Assembly: GCF_036013915.1 (NCBI RefSeq)
Contig: NZ_CP107899.1
Location: forward strand, 4,402,001-4,466,000
DNA length: 64,000 nucleotides
Reading direction: 5' to 3'
Source: Streptomyces sp. NBC_00464
GTDB lineage: Bacteria; Actinomycetota; Actinomycetes; Streptomycetales; Streptomycetaceae
Shown: piece after piece, positions 8,469 through 16,296 of the stretch
How positions within the stretch are numbered: position 1 is the first letter of the stretch
How the letters are laid out: each line of letters starts with the position of its first letter
Notes under the pieces: model-generated
The model's input: the letters and a program-made list of their open reading frames with translations, nothing else
Databases searched by the model: none
What the model was told of the DNA's origin: nothing
Made by a program: the position numbers and the translations under genes

Positions 8469-11422
8469 TGAGAAACCCGCAACGACGGGGCCTGCGCCTG
8501 GCCTCCATGCTGGTTGCCTCCGGCCTCGCCCTGAGCATCGCCCCGGCGGTCCACGCCGACGACAGCAACGGCCTCCTGACGCTCACCGACAGTCAGGCCA
8601 CGGAGATGGCCGGCCGCCTCATGCCCGACGTCTACGGCGACGGGCGGAGCCAGGGCGACGCCCGGCAGACCGCCGAGGCAGCCAAGGAGACCGCCGACAA
8701 GACCGCCGCCGCGGCGGGCGAGGACGCCTCCGCGCCCGACGGCGGTGCCTCGACCGACGCCACCGGCTCCTGGAAGCTGACCAAGAAGTCCGGCATCGAG
8801 GGCGCCCAGGGCATGGCCGCCACCTTCCCGGTCGGCGGCTCGAAGGGTGACTACTTCTCCGTCAACGGGCTCAGCCCGATCCAGCGCGTCGGCGCCGACG
8901 GCAAACAGCTCTGGTCGCGCGACGCGACGTCCCTGGACGCGGACTGGCAGATCACCCCGTCCCCCCGCGGCAGCAAGGAGCCCTACCCGCCCGCCGTGGT
9001 GATGGGCTTCAACGCGATCAGCCCGTTCGCCATGGCCAGCGACGACGGTGTCACCACCGGCGACCTGACCGGCGACGGCGTGGACGACATCGTCTTCACC
9101 GCCGAGGTCGGCGTGCTGCCCTACCGTCCGTTCACCTCGCCGGGCTCCTCGCTGCCCAACGGCACCTTCGTCACGGTGCTGGACGGCGCCACCGGCAAGA
9201 CGCTGTGGTCGAAGCTCTACGCGGCCGCCTACAACGTCAAACTGGTCGGCAAGACGCTGGTGATCGCGGACTCCGCGTTCTCCAACATGAACTCCCCGGC
9301 CGGCTCCAAGGCCACCCTGACCGGCATCCGCTTCGACTTCGCCGACGGCAAGCTCACCCCGAAGCAGACCTGGACGCACGAAGCCGAGCTCTACAACGGC
9401 GTCCAGTGGGGCTCGCTCCAGGCGCTGGGCGACGGGCTGATCGCCGCCTCCTGGAACCAGGACCGCGACTACGCCACCGACCAGACCCCCAGCGGCCACA
9501 CCCTGGTGATCGACACCGAGGACGGCAGTGTCAAGTGGTCACAGACCGGTCGGCTCTACGTACGGCAGCTGCGCCTGGACGCCAAGCGTGACCGCGTCGT
9601 GGCGCTGGAGCAGTCGGACTACACCGAGGGTGTGAAGTACGAGATCGCCGCGTACGACCTCGCCGACGGCACCCGGACCACCCTCACCGAGCGGATCAAC
9701 GCGCTTCCCCTCGCGCTGGAGATCGGCGACATCCAGGGCGGCTCCAAGCCGGAATACACGGTCAGCGAGTCGACGCTCTCCGAATCCAAGTACAGCCCGG
9801 TTCCCGACATGAACACCAACAGCGTCCGCGCGCTCGACGGCGACGACGCGAGCCTGCTCTGGGCGCGCACCGTCAAGCGGGCGGGCGACGAGGGCGACGT
9901 CGCCGCCGCCTGGGGCCTGAAGGCGGCCGACGGCAAGATCGTCGCCTCCTACCTGGACGACACGGACCTGCAGGCCGCCGAGAACCGCTACGGCTCCCAC
10001 TACGCCAGGATCTCCGTGCTCAGCGGCACCAAGGGTGCCGTGACGTGGGAGAAGAGCGGTGTCATCGGCTCGCCTCTGTTCACCGAGCCGTTCAAGGACG
10101 GCTCGTGGCGGATACGGACCGCCGACACCGACCAGAACGTACGCGTCTACAACCTCGGCAACGGCGCGGAGAAGGCCGTTCAGCCGCTGGAAGGCGTCCC
10201 CACCACCGCCGCCGCCACGGACATCAACGGCGACAAGAAGAACGACGTCGTCCTCGGCGGCTCGTCCAACGGCCTGTTCGCCTACGACGGCACGTCGATG
10301 GTCGCCGGTCAGCCGAAGCGGCTGTGGGAGGCGACGCTGCCCGGCCGCGTGGTCCAGGTCATCAAGGCCGACACCACCGGTGACGGACGCGACGAGCTGA
10401 TCGTCGCCGCGAGCACGGCGGCCGCGATCGTCGACGCCCGCACCGGCAAGGTCCTGACCGTCATCAAGGCGGGCGCCGGCGAGTACGTCCGTAACGTCGT
10501 CGCCTCCGACCTCGACGGCGACGGCGCCGCGGAGGTCGCCGTGGCGACCGACAAGGTCCGCGCCTACGAGGGCGACGGCTCCCTGAAGTGGGAGTACGCG
10601 GTCCCGGCGGAGATCGGCACCCCGGCGTTCGCCGACCTGTCGGCCGCCGACGGCAAGATCTACGCCCAGTACCAGACCCGCGGCCAGAGTCCTGTCGCGC
10701 CGGTCGCCACGGGCGGCGTCGCGCTGAACGGCAAGGACGGTTCGGCCGCCTGGTCGTTCACCCCGAAGGCACCCGGCACCAGCCAGGGCGCCGTCCTCGG
10801 CATGCCGCTGCGGGCCGGCACGTTCGCCTCGTCCGGCATCCCCTACGCCGACGGTCACGCGGTGGTCTTCACCTACGTGGTGCGCGGCAACTCCGAGCAG
10901 TCGCCGCCCAACCAGCTGACCAACATGGTCCAGATCCGCGACGGCCGCACCGGCGAACTGCTGCACGAGGCCAAGGCGGGCGGCTACGCCACCCTCGCCA
11001 ACTGGACCACGGGCCCCGAGGGCCTGGTGGAGAACAGCCTCGCCTCGCTCCGCACCTACGGTGCCGACGGCCTGGACGGCCAAGCCCGCGCCATTGCCGA
11101 GATCCGCAGCGGCTCCTTCGCCACCGGCCCCGACGGCGCCCGCATCCTCGTCCGCAGCGGCGAGACGTTCGTCGCGCTGTACAGGCCCGAGGTCCTGAAG
11201 GCCGACGTCGAACCCCACCAGACGGCCGTCACCGGCTTCAACGCCTGGGGCGCCCGGGAGCACTTCGTGGCCGACCTCGACGGGGACGGCAAGGACGAGA
11301 TCATCACCCTGCCGTTCGACGCGTACGGCACCGACCGCACGGCGGGCCTCGTCGGCAACGAGGTGTCGGGCTCCTACACCGCCATCCGTTCGGCGATCAC
11401 CCTGAGCATCGACAACGCCTGA
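8468..11422 (+). CDS. secreted FG-GAP/VCBS-repeat beta-propeller protein
   Basis: 984 residues. A signal peptide (1-32, ending PAVHADD) is followed by a helical Ala-rich linker and then repeated FG-GAP/VCBS blades with calcium-loop motifs: GDLTGDGVDDIVF, TDINGDKKNDVVL, ADTTGDGRDELIV, SDLDGDGAAEVAV and ADLDGDGKDEIIT. PQQ-like blade motifs (GKTLWSKLY, GSVKWSQTG) also occur. The start ATG overlaps the stop of the upstream protease (TGATG), so the pair is made together. Such propellers bind proteins or polysaccharides outside the cell. A role as partner, substrate-binder or target of the protease is inference. A strong hairpin follows the stop. Confidence 0.88.
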   Translation: MRNPQRRGLRLASMLVASGLALSIAPAVHADDSNGLLTLTDSQATEMAGRLMPDVYGDGRSQGDARQTAEAAKETADKTAAAAGEDASAPDGGASTDATGSWKLTKKSGIEGAQGMAATFPVGGSKGDYFSVNGLSPIQRVGADGKQLWSRDATSLDADWQITPSPRGSKEPYPPAVVMGFNAISPFAMASDDGVTTGDLTGDGVDDIVFTAEVGVLPYRPFTSPGSSLPNGTFVTVLDGATGKTLWSKLYAAAYNVKLVGKTLVIADSAFSNMNSPAGSKATLTGIRFDFADGKLTPKQTWTHEAELYNGVQWGSLQALGDGLIAASWNQDRDYATDQTPSGHTLVIDTEDGSVKWSQTGRLYVRQLRLDAKRDRVVALEQSDYTEGVKYEIAAYDLADGTRTTLTERINALPLALEIGDIQGGSKPEYTVSESTLSESKYSPVPDMNTNSVRALDGDDASLLWARTVKRAGDEGDVAAAWGLKAADGKIVASYLDDTDLQAAENRYGSHYARISVLSGTKGAVTWEKSGVIGSPLFTEPFKDGSWRIRTADTDQNVRVYNLGNGAEKAVQPLEGVPTTAAATDINGDKKNDVVLGGSSNGLFAYDGTSMVAGQPKRLWEATLPGRVVQVIKADTTGDGRDELIVAASTAAAIVDARTGKVLTVIKAGAGEYVRNVVASDLDGDGAAEVAVATDKVRAYEGDGSLKWEYAVPAEIGTPAFADLSAADGKIYAQYQTRGQSPVAPVATGGVALNGKDGSAAWSFTPKAPGTSQGAVLGMPLRAGTFASSGIPYADGHAVVFTYVVRGNSEQSPPNQLTNMVQIRDGRTGELLHEAKAGGYATLANWTTGPEGLVENSLASLRTYGADGLDGQARAIAEIRSGSFATGPDGARILVRSGETFVALYRPEVLKADVEPHQTAVTGFNAWGAREHFVADLDGDGKDEIITLPFDAYGTDRTAGLVGNEVSGSYTAIRSAITLSIDNA

Positions 11423-11437
11423 TCCCCCGCACACTCC

Positions 11438-11475
11438 GAGCCGGCGTCCCCGCACCACTGCGGGGGCGTCGGCTC
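11438..11475 (+). terminator. rho-independent-type hairpin after the protease/propeller operon
   Basis: A 17-bp stem (11438-11454 with 11459-11475, two G-T wobbles) closes on a 4-nt loop, starting 16 bp after the stop codon. Confidence 0.8.
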
Positions 11476-11512
11476 TCGCGTTTAGCGCAAGCCCAGTTGG
11501 CGTGCGCCGGCA

Positions 11513-11531
11513 TGTAACGCACCAGTAATGG
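11513..11531 (+). promoter_or_regulatory. direct-repeat motif TGTAAYG-N4-AGTAAYGG, copy 2
   Basis: TGTAACGCACCAGTAATGG has the same half-sites and 11-bp spacing as 5809-5827. It lies beyond the terminator of the protease operon, between convergent genes, with no plus-strand gene directly downstream. Confidence 0.3.
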
Positions 11532-11551
11532 CAACGACATACGGTCGCGGA

Positions 11552-11638
11552 GATCCCTACGCCTCGCCCGGCTTCTCTGGGGTGGTACTGGGGAACCGCC
11601 GACCGGCGGAATTTCAGAGAGGGCGAGGCGTAGGGATC
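11552..11638. repeat. 18-bp perfect inverted repeat with nested hairpin
   Basis: GATCCCTACGCCTCGCCC (11552-11569) is perfectly repeated in inverse at 11621-11638 around a 51-bp centre. The centre contains a second stem, CCGCC-GACC-GGCGG. It sits between the convergent propeller and histone-fold genes. It could be a structured RNA, a small mobile-element remnant or a second terminator. Confidence 0.85.
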
Positions 11639-11675
11639 GCCCCTGGGTGGCGACGTCGGCGGTCGGCCGCTCCGC

Positions 11676-12470
11676 TCAGCCCGCCGAAGCGTCGCGTGTC
11701 GCCTCGCGTGCCTCGGCGAGGGCGCGCTGCCTGATGCCGACGAACAACCGCATCCTGGTGGCGGCCATGACGTCATCCCGGCCGACGGTCCGCCTGGCCC
11801 CGCTGCGGACGGACAGGGCCCGGAGGGATTCGTCGAGCGCGAGGGGCGGAGCCGGTTCGCCGCCCGGCATCACTGAGGCGACCGTACCGAAACGCTTGAC
11901 CCCGTCCTCGCGGACGACCATCACCGCGTCCCGGGCGAGGTCCGTCAGGAACGTGCTCGCGATCCCGTCCAGGTCGCGGACCATCGCCGGGACGGCCGAC
12001 ACCCCCTGGCTACGCAGCAGCTTCCTGACCCCGGCCTCGAACCGGTGGGAGCCGGCCACAGCGCTCGGTCTGCGCGACCTGCTGCGCTTGGGAGGGGTCA
12101 CGATGACACCCTCGGCGTCGCGTACGACACCCATCCGCTCCTTGAACGTCGAGCTGTATCCGAACCACGTTCCCCCCACGTCGAGTTCGACGTCCCGGTC
12201 GATCGCCGAGATCAGGTCCGTGGGAAGCAGTCTCGTTCGGTTCTCCTCTGCCGCCGCCCTCCTCGCGGCGTCGATGATCTCCGTCAGCACGGTCCGCGTC
12301 ACCGACGCGGCGGCTATCGCGGCCGGCCGGGAGACGTGCATCGGGGTCAGGTCCCTGAACACCGCTTTGGCGAGAGAAGGCGTGAACGGTGAGACGTCCG
12401 CCCGGTCGATGGTCTTCCCGTAAGCGTTCATGGCATCAGCCCGGGGCGGGGTGGTAACGGTGGCGTTCAT
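11676..12470 (-). CDS. predicted double histone-fold protein
   Basis: 264 residues (ATG 12470; ATG 12431 also possible; neither has a clear ribosome site, so leaderless translation is possible). Residues about 30-100 read as a histone fold: short helix (LAKAVFRDLTP), loop with Arg, long helix (AIAAASVTRTVLTEIIDAARRAAAEEN), then TRLLPTDLISAIDRDVEL. That last stretch follows the H2A pattern TRIIPRHLQLAIRNDEEL. After a basic linker (KRSRSRRP), residues about 145-250 form a second one: FEAGVRKLLRSQG, a long helix, an insertion, then RRTVGRDDVMAATRM, like the H4 segment KRKTVTAMDVVYAL. Strong G/C third positions support the minus strand. Likely role: DNA binding or compaction. The histone assignment is my pattern reading, not a database hit. 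Confidence 0.7.
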   Translation of the reverse strand: MNATVTTPPRADAMNAYGKTIDRADVSPFTPSLAKAVFRDLTPMHVSRPAAIAAASVTRTVLTEIIDAARRAAAEENRTRLLPTDLISAIDRDVELDVGGTWFGYSSTFKERMGVVRDAEGVIVTPPKRSRSRRPSAVAGSHRFEAGVRKLLRSQGVSAVPAMVRDLDGIASTFLTDLARDAVMVVREDGVKRFGTVASVMPGGEPAPPLALDESLRALSVRSGARRTVGRDDVMAATRMRLFVGIRQRALAEAREATRDASAG

Positions 12471-12521
12471 AGGAGGGATGCTGCCAGTGACGTCTGACAA
12501 CTGGGCCCGTGCGAGGTACCG

Positions 12522-12657
12522 GTGGAGGTCACGGTGTACCCGGCAGGTCGGCTGGAGATCGCCGACCTGCCGAAGCATCGCCTGCTGGAACTGGAACTGG
12601 AGCCGGCCGCCGCCGAAGTCCAGCAGACGGCCGGGCAACTGCTGACCGGGAATCGGC
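12522..12657 (+). pseudogene. short coding-like remnant, truncated
   Basis: From GTG 12522, about 45 codons with normal Streptomyces third-position bias read VEVTVYPAGRLEIADLPKHR and on to AAEVQQTAGQLLTG. The frame then runs into the 3' end of the opposite-strand gene. No family is recognised. It may be the 5' stub of a gene replaced by its neighbour, or chance. No ribosome site is evident. Confidence 0.25.
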
Positions 12658-14979
12658 TCACTGGATCAGCTCGATGTGCGGGTGGTCCGGGGATACCGGG
12701 CAGACGTGCAGTTGCAGGCCGTAGCCTCCGGCGAGGCCGAGCATGGTCGGGTTGTGCGGTTCAGGATGGGTGGTGGATGACAGCGAGCGGGCACGGTCCT
12801 CGTAGGGAATCCAGTCGGGATAGTTCGAGTCCCATTCCTCTGAGGCGATGGTCAGCAGCGGATCCATTTCGGTGCCGCATGAGGGACAGAGCCGGGGCCG
12901 GGGATCGGTGAGGTCCCAACGGGTCCATCCACCGACCTTCCAGCCGGGAGCGACGGACAGCCTGCCTGTGTAGAACTCATTGTAAAAATCCTTCGAGTAG
13001 GGCCTGTCAGAGCTGTCCAGGGGGTAGGGCGTGTCAGAGCTGCCCAGAACGGCGCCGACTTCCTGCCATCTGCGCCAGTCCTCCAGCTGTTGCTGGAGCC
13101 CTTTGCCCAGTTCCATGATGTTGGGGTACTCGGTGATCTGCTCCGGTGCCAGCAGGCACGGCTCCGGCAGATAGCCGGGGAACTGGATCGCGGGCGGCTC
13201 GGGGGGTGTGTCGAGGATGTCGGTGACTGTGGCGGCGGACCGCCAGAACAGCGCGGTCTCGGGATGCGCGAGGTGGTCGAAGGGGCACCACAGCACTTGA
13301 AGCAGATCTGCCTCGGCCTGCTCGGGCGGGCACAGCATGGGGACGTCGCGTACGTACAACTGGGCCACGGGCAGCAGGGGTATCGGGCCCTCGGGCCATG
13401 GGCGGCCGGTCTGGATCCGCTCAGCGATCGCCCGTTCCGCGGGCGTGTATTGGGTCCTCGGGGGCTCGCCACCCGGCCGGTTTGCCACCGCCGCCTGTAT
13501 GCGTCGCTGCTGCCGCACGTCCTCCGGCGAATGGATCGCGTTGAGCCCGTCCCACTTGTGCGGTCCTTCGCAGTGCGGCCACGGCTCGTCGGCGGGCCAC
13601 AGCAGCGGCCCGCCGACTGAACTCTCGTACGGTGTGGGCGACCCGGGGCGGGGATGCAGCCGGGTCGCCGTGCGTGCCAGCGGGGTCAGTTGCGGGGCGA
13701 CCGCGGTGACGTCGACCGGGCGGGGCGGGGTGGTACGGGTACGGAGTGCAGCGTCCACACTCATGGCCCGCTCGGCGCACACCGACCGGATCTCGTCCAG
13801 CAGGCCGGGGTAGTGCTCGCCGTATGTGTTCAGGGCATGCCATACCGCGTCCAGTGCCGCTGCGAGCGGTGCGGGTTTGGCGGCGGCGAGCACGGCGGGA
13901 AGAGCGAAGTGCGGCTGCGAGATCAGGCCCCGGGTCTGTGGCGTAGCGGCAGGGTGCACCGTCACGAAGGCCTTGTTCGTTGTGTCGGCGGACGGTGGCG
14001 GGACGTACGGAGGCCGCTGCGGAGGTATCGCCCCGAGCACCGACGTGTCCGGTACCCGAGGGTCGGAGCGCAGGGTCTCCCGCATCCGGGCCGGGTTGTC
14101 GAACGGCGCCGGCAGAGGGTGTCCCTCCGCCAATTCCGAGAGCGCCCGGGCCACCCACGGCACATCGGTCAGGCCTGCGGCCTCGCAGGCCCGCCGTGCG
14201 GCCAGCAATGCCACTGCACGCTGGACCTCGGGACCCACGACATCGAGGGCGTGCACCAGGTCGCCGTCGAAGCGGAGCAGACCCAGGACGTTGCTCTCAC
14301 GGGCACGACGCAGCCGCTCACTCGGCAGCCGGCCACCCCACTCCCATTCCTCGTGGTGCAGGCGCCGCCCCTCGGCGGCTTGTTCGGCCGGCTCCTCGGC
14401 GGCCCGTTGGAACACCTGGCGCGTCAGACGGCCGGCCTCGGCGAGCTGTTCGGGCGTGCGCGCCGTCGCGCGAGCGTACATGTGCAGGTCCCCGGCCATC
14501 CGCGAGGTGTGGCGGATGACCTCGTCCGGGCGGGGTGGGGCAGGCCAGAACTGCAGGAGGTAACTGTCCGCCTGCGGCTCCCCGGCACCTCTGGTGGAGA
14601 GCTCCCTTCCCTCGTCCATTCCCCGGGCGCAGTACCGGACCCGGTAGTCGGTCCGAGCGAGACCCAGGTCCCATGCGGCCTCGGCGTCCCCCTGTACCAG
14701 CCGTGTGCGTTCCGACGCGGGGCGGTAGGACACCTCCATCACGTCATCCCAGACCGGGTCCAGCGCAGGTGCCGTTTCGTGGACTTCCACGACAAAGCCG
14801 ACGTCGCCCGCGTACAGCCCGGTGGACAGGACGATCACACCTGGTGCCGCAGCGCCGCACAGCCCCCCGATCTGGTGGGTGAGCGCCTTGGCGAGGTCAG
14901 GTCTGACGCCGCCAGGATCGCTCTCGACGTAGATCTGGCGATCGTGGACGCACACCTCACCTGCGACCGGCCTATGCAC
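12658..14979 (-). CDS. large YwqG/DUF1963-like protein of unknown function
   Basis: About 773 residues. The C-terminal third (from about residue 430) has the look of the YwqG/DUF1963 family: YESSVGGPLLWPADEPWPHC, repeated proline-rich strand segments, a CPSCGTEMDPLLTIASEEWD Cys pair, and the end LQLHVCPVSPDHPHIELIQ. The N-terminal 150 residues are a separate alpha/beta region (GVIVLSTGLYAGDVGFVVEVHE). The middle is helical and Ala/Glu-rich. No signal or membrane segment. GTG 14979 is preceded at 4 bp by GAGGGGAG; GTG 15000 is the alternative start. It is long for the family because of the N-terminal extension. No enzymatic role can be proposed. Confidence 0.75.
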   Translation of the reverse strand: MHRPVAGEVCVHDRQIYVESDPGGVRPDLAKALTHQIGGLCGAAAPGVIVLSTGLYAGDVGFVVEVHETAPALDPVWDDVMEVSYRPASERTRLVQGDAEAAWDLGLARTDYRVRYCARGMDEGRELSTRGAGEPQADSYLLQFWPAPPRPDEVIRHTSRMAGDLHMYARATARTPEQLAEAGRLTRQVFQRAAEEPAEQAAEGRRLHHEEWEWGGRLPSERLRRARESNVLGLLRFDGDLVHALDVVGPEVQRAVALLAARRACEAAGLTDVPWVARALSELAEGHPLPAPFDNPARMRETLRSDPRVPDTSVLGAIPPQRPPYVPPPSADTTNKAFVTVHPAATPQTRGLISQPHFALPAVLAAAKPAPLAAALDAVWHALNTYGEHYPGLLDEIRSVCAERAMSVDAALRTRTTPPRPVDVTAVAPQLTPLARTATRLHPRPGSPTPYESSVGGPLLWPADEPWPHCEGPHKWDGLNAIHSPEDVRQQRRIQAAVANRPGGEPPRTQYTPAERAIAERIQTGRPWPEGPIPLLPVAQLYVRDVPMLCPPEQAEADLLQVLWCPFDHLAHPETALFWRSAATVTDILDTPPEPPAIQFPGYLPEPCLLAPEQITEYPNIMELGKGLQQQLEDWRRWQEVGAVLGSSDTPYPLDSSDRPYSKDFYNEFYTGRLSVAPGWKVGGWTRWDLTDPRPRLCPSCGTEMDPLLTIASEEWDSNYPDWIPYEDRARSLSSTTHPEPHNPTMLGLAGGYGLQLHVCPVSPDHPHIELIQ

Positions 14980-15164
14980 AGCACTCCCCTCGTCGAGCAC
15001 GGCTCAAAGCCTCTACCAGGCAGGCCGTCACGTGCCCAGCATCATGCCGCAGGCCACTGACAACACTGCCGACCCCGTCGCGGGCGGCCGGCACCGACCG
15101 CGAGCAGATGCCCCCGCGAAAGCCCCAGTCGGCGAACGCCCCGTTAGGGGCCCGGCTTCGAGGT

Positions 15165-15180
15165 GAGTACACGTACTCAT
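15165..15180. promoter_or_regulatory. operator-like palindrome
   Basis: TGAGTAC-AC-GTACTCA is a perfect 7-bp-arm dyad, 34 bp before the lipoprotein start. It is placed where a repressor site would overlap the promoter. A small hairpin, GCCCC-GTTA-GGGGC (15139-15152), lies just upstream. Confidence 0.5.
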
Positions 15181-15213
15181 GGCTGTGGCGGCGCGCGACT
15201 CTACGTTGACGAC

Positions 15214-15894
15214 ATGCCTCGAATAGCGCACGCCGTAGCCACCCTCGCTCTGGGCGCACTCACTCTCACCGCCTGCTCCAGCACGCCCCAGGCCGCCGCC
15301 ATGAAGACCGACAGGGTCGCCCCGGCGTCCGAGGGCGAGGGCTCCGGCGAACCGGTGGTCGATTTCATGAGGCTGTCCCTCAGGCTTACCGCCGACTGCC
15401 CGCCGCTGGACGACAGCAAGACCGACAAGGTCCTCGGCCCCGGCGAGATCCCCACCGTTCCCGAAGAAGACCCCTCCATCAAGCCCACGGGTGATCCCGG
15501 CGACCGCCTTCCCGTGCCCGCCGATCCGCCCGTCACCGAGGACTCCGCGCCGCCCGTGCCCGACGGGAACCTTCTGGAGCCGGTCCCGCTCACCAAGCCC
15601 GAGATCTGCTACGCGGACAAGTTCGCCGCGCACGTCACCACCGCCCTCAAGGGCACGGGCGAGGACGCCGCCGAGGTGCGGACCGCACTCAACCGTGCCG
15701 GATACCCGGACGAGTTGATCGTGAACATGAAGTCCGAGGGCGGCTCCCCCCGCGTGCGGCTCGACCTGCGCGAATGGGACACCCATGTCGCCCTCCAGGT
15801 GGTGCACCACGGCACCGAGGGCACCGTCGCGGAGAAGTTCGGCGCACAGCCCACCGCGCCTCTCGCGGGCGTCCGGTACGTCCCGGAGGGGTGA
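15214..15894 (+). CDS. secreted lipoprotein of unknown function
   Basis: 226 residues. A classic lipoprotein signal (residues 1-20, hydrophobic core, lipobox LTAC with Cys21) is followed by a Pro/Glu/Asp-rich linker. A folded C-terminal domain (about 130-226) contains TTALKGTGEDAAEVRTALNRAG and a strand-rich end. No ribosome site is obvious before the ATG at 15214. An alternative GTG start upstream would destroy the lipobox position. Likely anchored to the outer face of the membrane. No family function recognised. Confidence 0.8.
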   Translation: MPRIAHAVATLALGALTLTACSSTPQAAAMKTDRVAPASEGEGSGEPVVDFMRLSLRLTADCPPLDDSKTDKVLGPGEIPTVPEEDPSIKPTGDPGDRLPVPADPPVTEDSAPPVPDGNLLEPVPLTKPEICYADKFAAHVTTALKGTGEDAAEVRTALNRAGYPDELIVNMKSEGGSPRVRLDLREWDTHVALQVVHHGTEGTVAEKFGAQPTAPLAGVRYVPEG

Positions 15895-15937
15895 CCCCGC
15901 AGGAGGCCCCGCCCCGAGGCCGCTGCGTGTGCGCTTC

Positions 15938-16126
15938 TCAGGGGCGCAAGGCCTCAAGTTCGGCCGCGCGACGGAGATCCTTGGGGCGGCCGAGGGCGTG
16001 CCGCATACGGATCAGGTCGTCCAACCCGACGTACTGGATGTCGAACCCAGCCGGGTCACAGGTGCGCAGGGCCCGGGCGAGGCAGGGCGTGACATCCATG
16101 TCGCCCCAGGGAGGGCGGGCGTGCAC
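15938..16126 (-). pseudogene. C-terminal remnant of a nucleotidyltransferase-type protein
   Basis: About 62 codons reading WGDMDVTP, then FDIQYVGLDDLIRMRHALGRPKDLRRAAELEALRP and stop. The segment VxLDDLIxxRxAxGRPKDLxxLxxL is the characteristic end of small nucleotidyltransferase/AbiEii-type antitoxin-toxin proteins. Upstream, coding-like sequence (ALTATGCTALPELDRPQVAYQV) continues in a different frame, so the gene looks deleted and frameshifted. The rest of 15895-16296 holds nothing else I can support. Confidence 0.5.
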
Positions 16127-16296
16127 AGGTCGCCGCTGGCACCGGTCACCTGGTAGGCCACCTGCGGCCGGTCCAGCTCGGGCAGCGCCGTGCAGCCTGT
16201 GGCGGTCAGGGCCTCATGCAGGGCCCGGAGAAGGGGCAGTGGGGCGAAGCCGAGCGCACCGTCTGTGGAGCGCTGCGGTCTCGTTCACCGGCCCAT

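Noticed and set aside
11647..12423. Plus-strand frame of about 258 codons opposite the histone-fold gene
   Set aside because: Ser/Arg/Thr-rich with poor third-position bias; the minus frame has ordinary Streptomyces codon use and a coherent fold pattern.
13654..15060. Plus-strand frame of about 468 codons opposite the YwqG-like gene
   Set aside because: His/Arg/Gln-rich antisense composition without domains.
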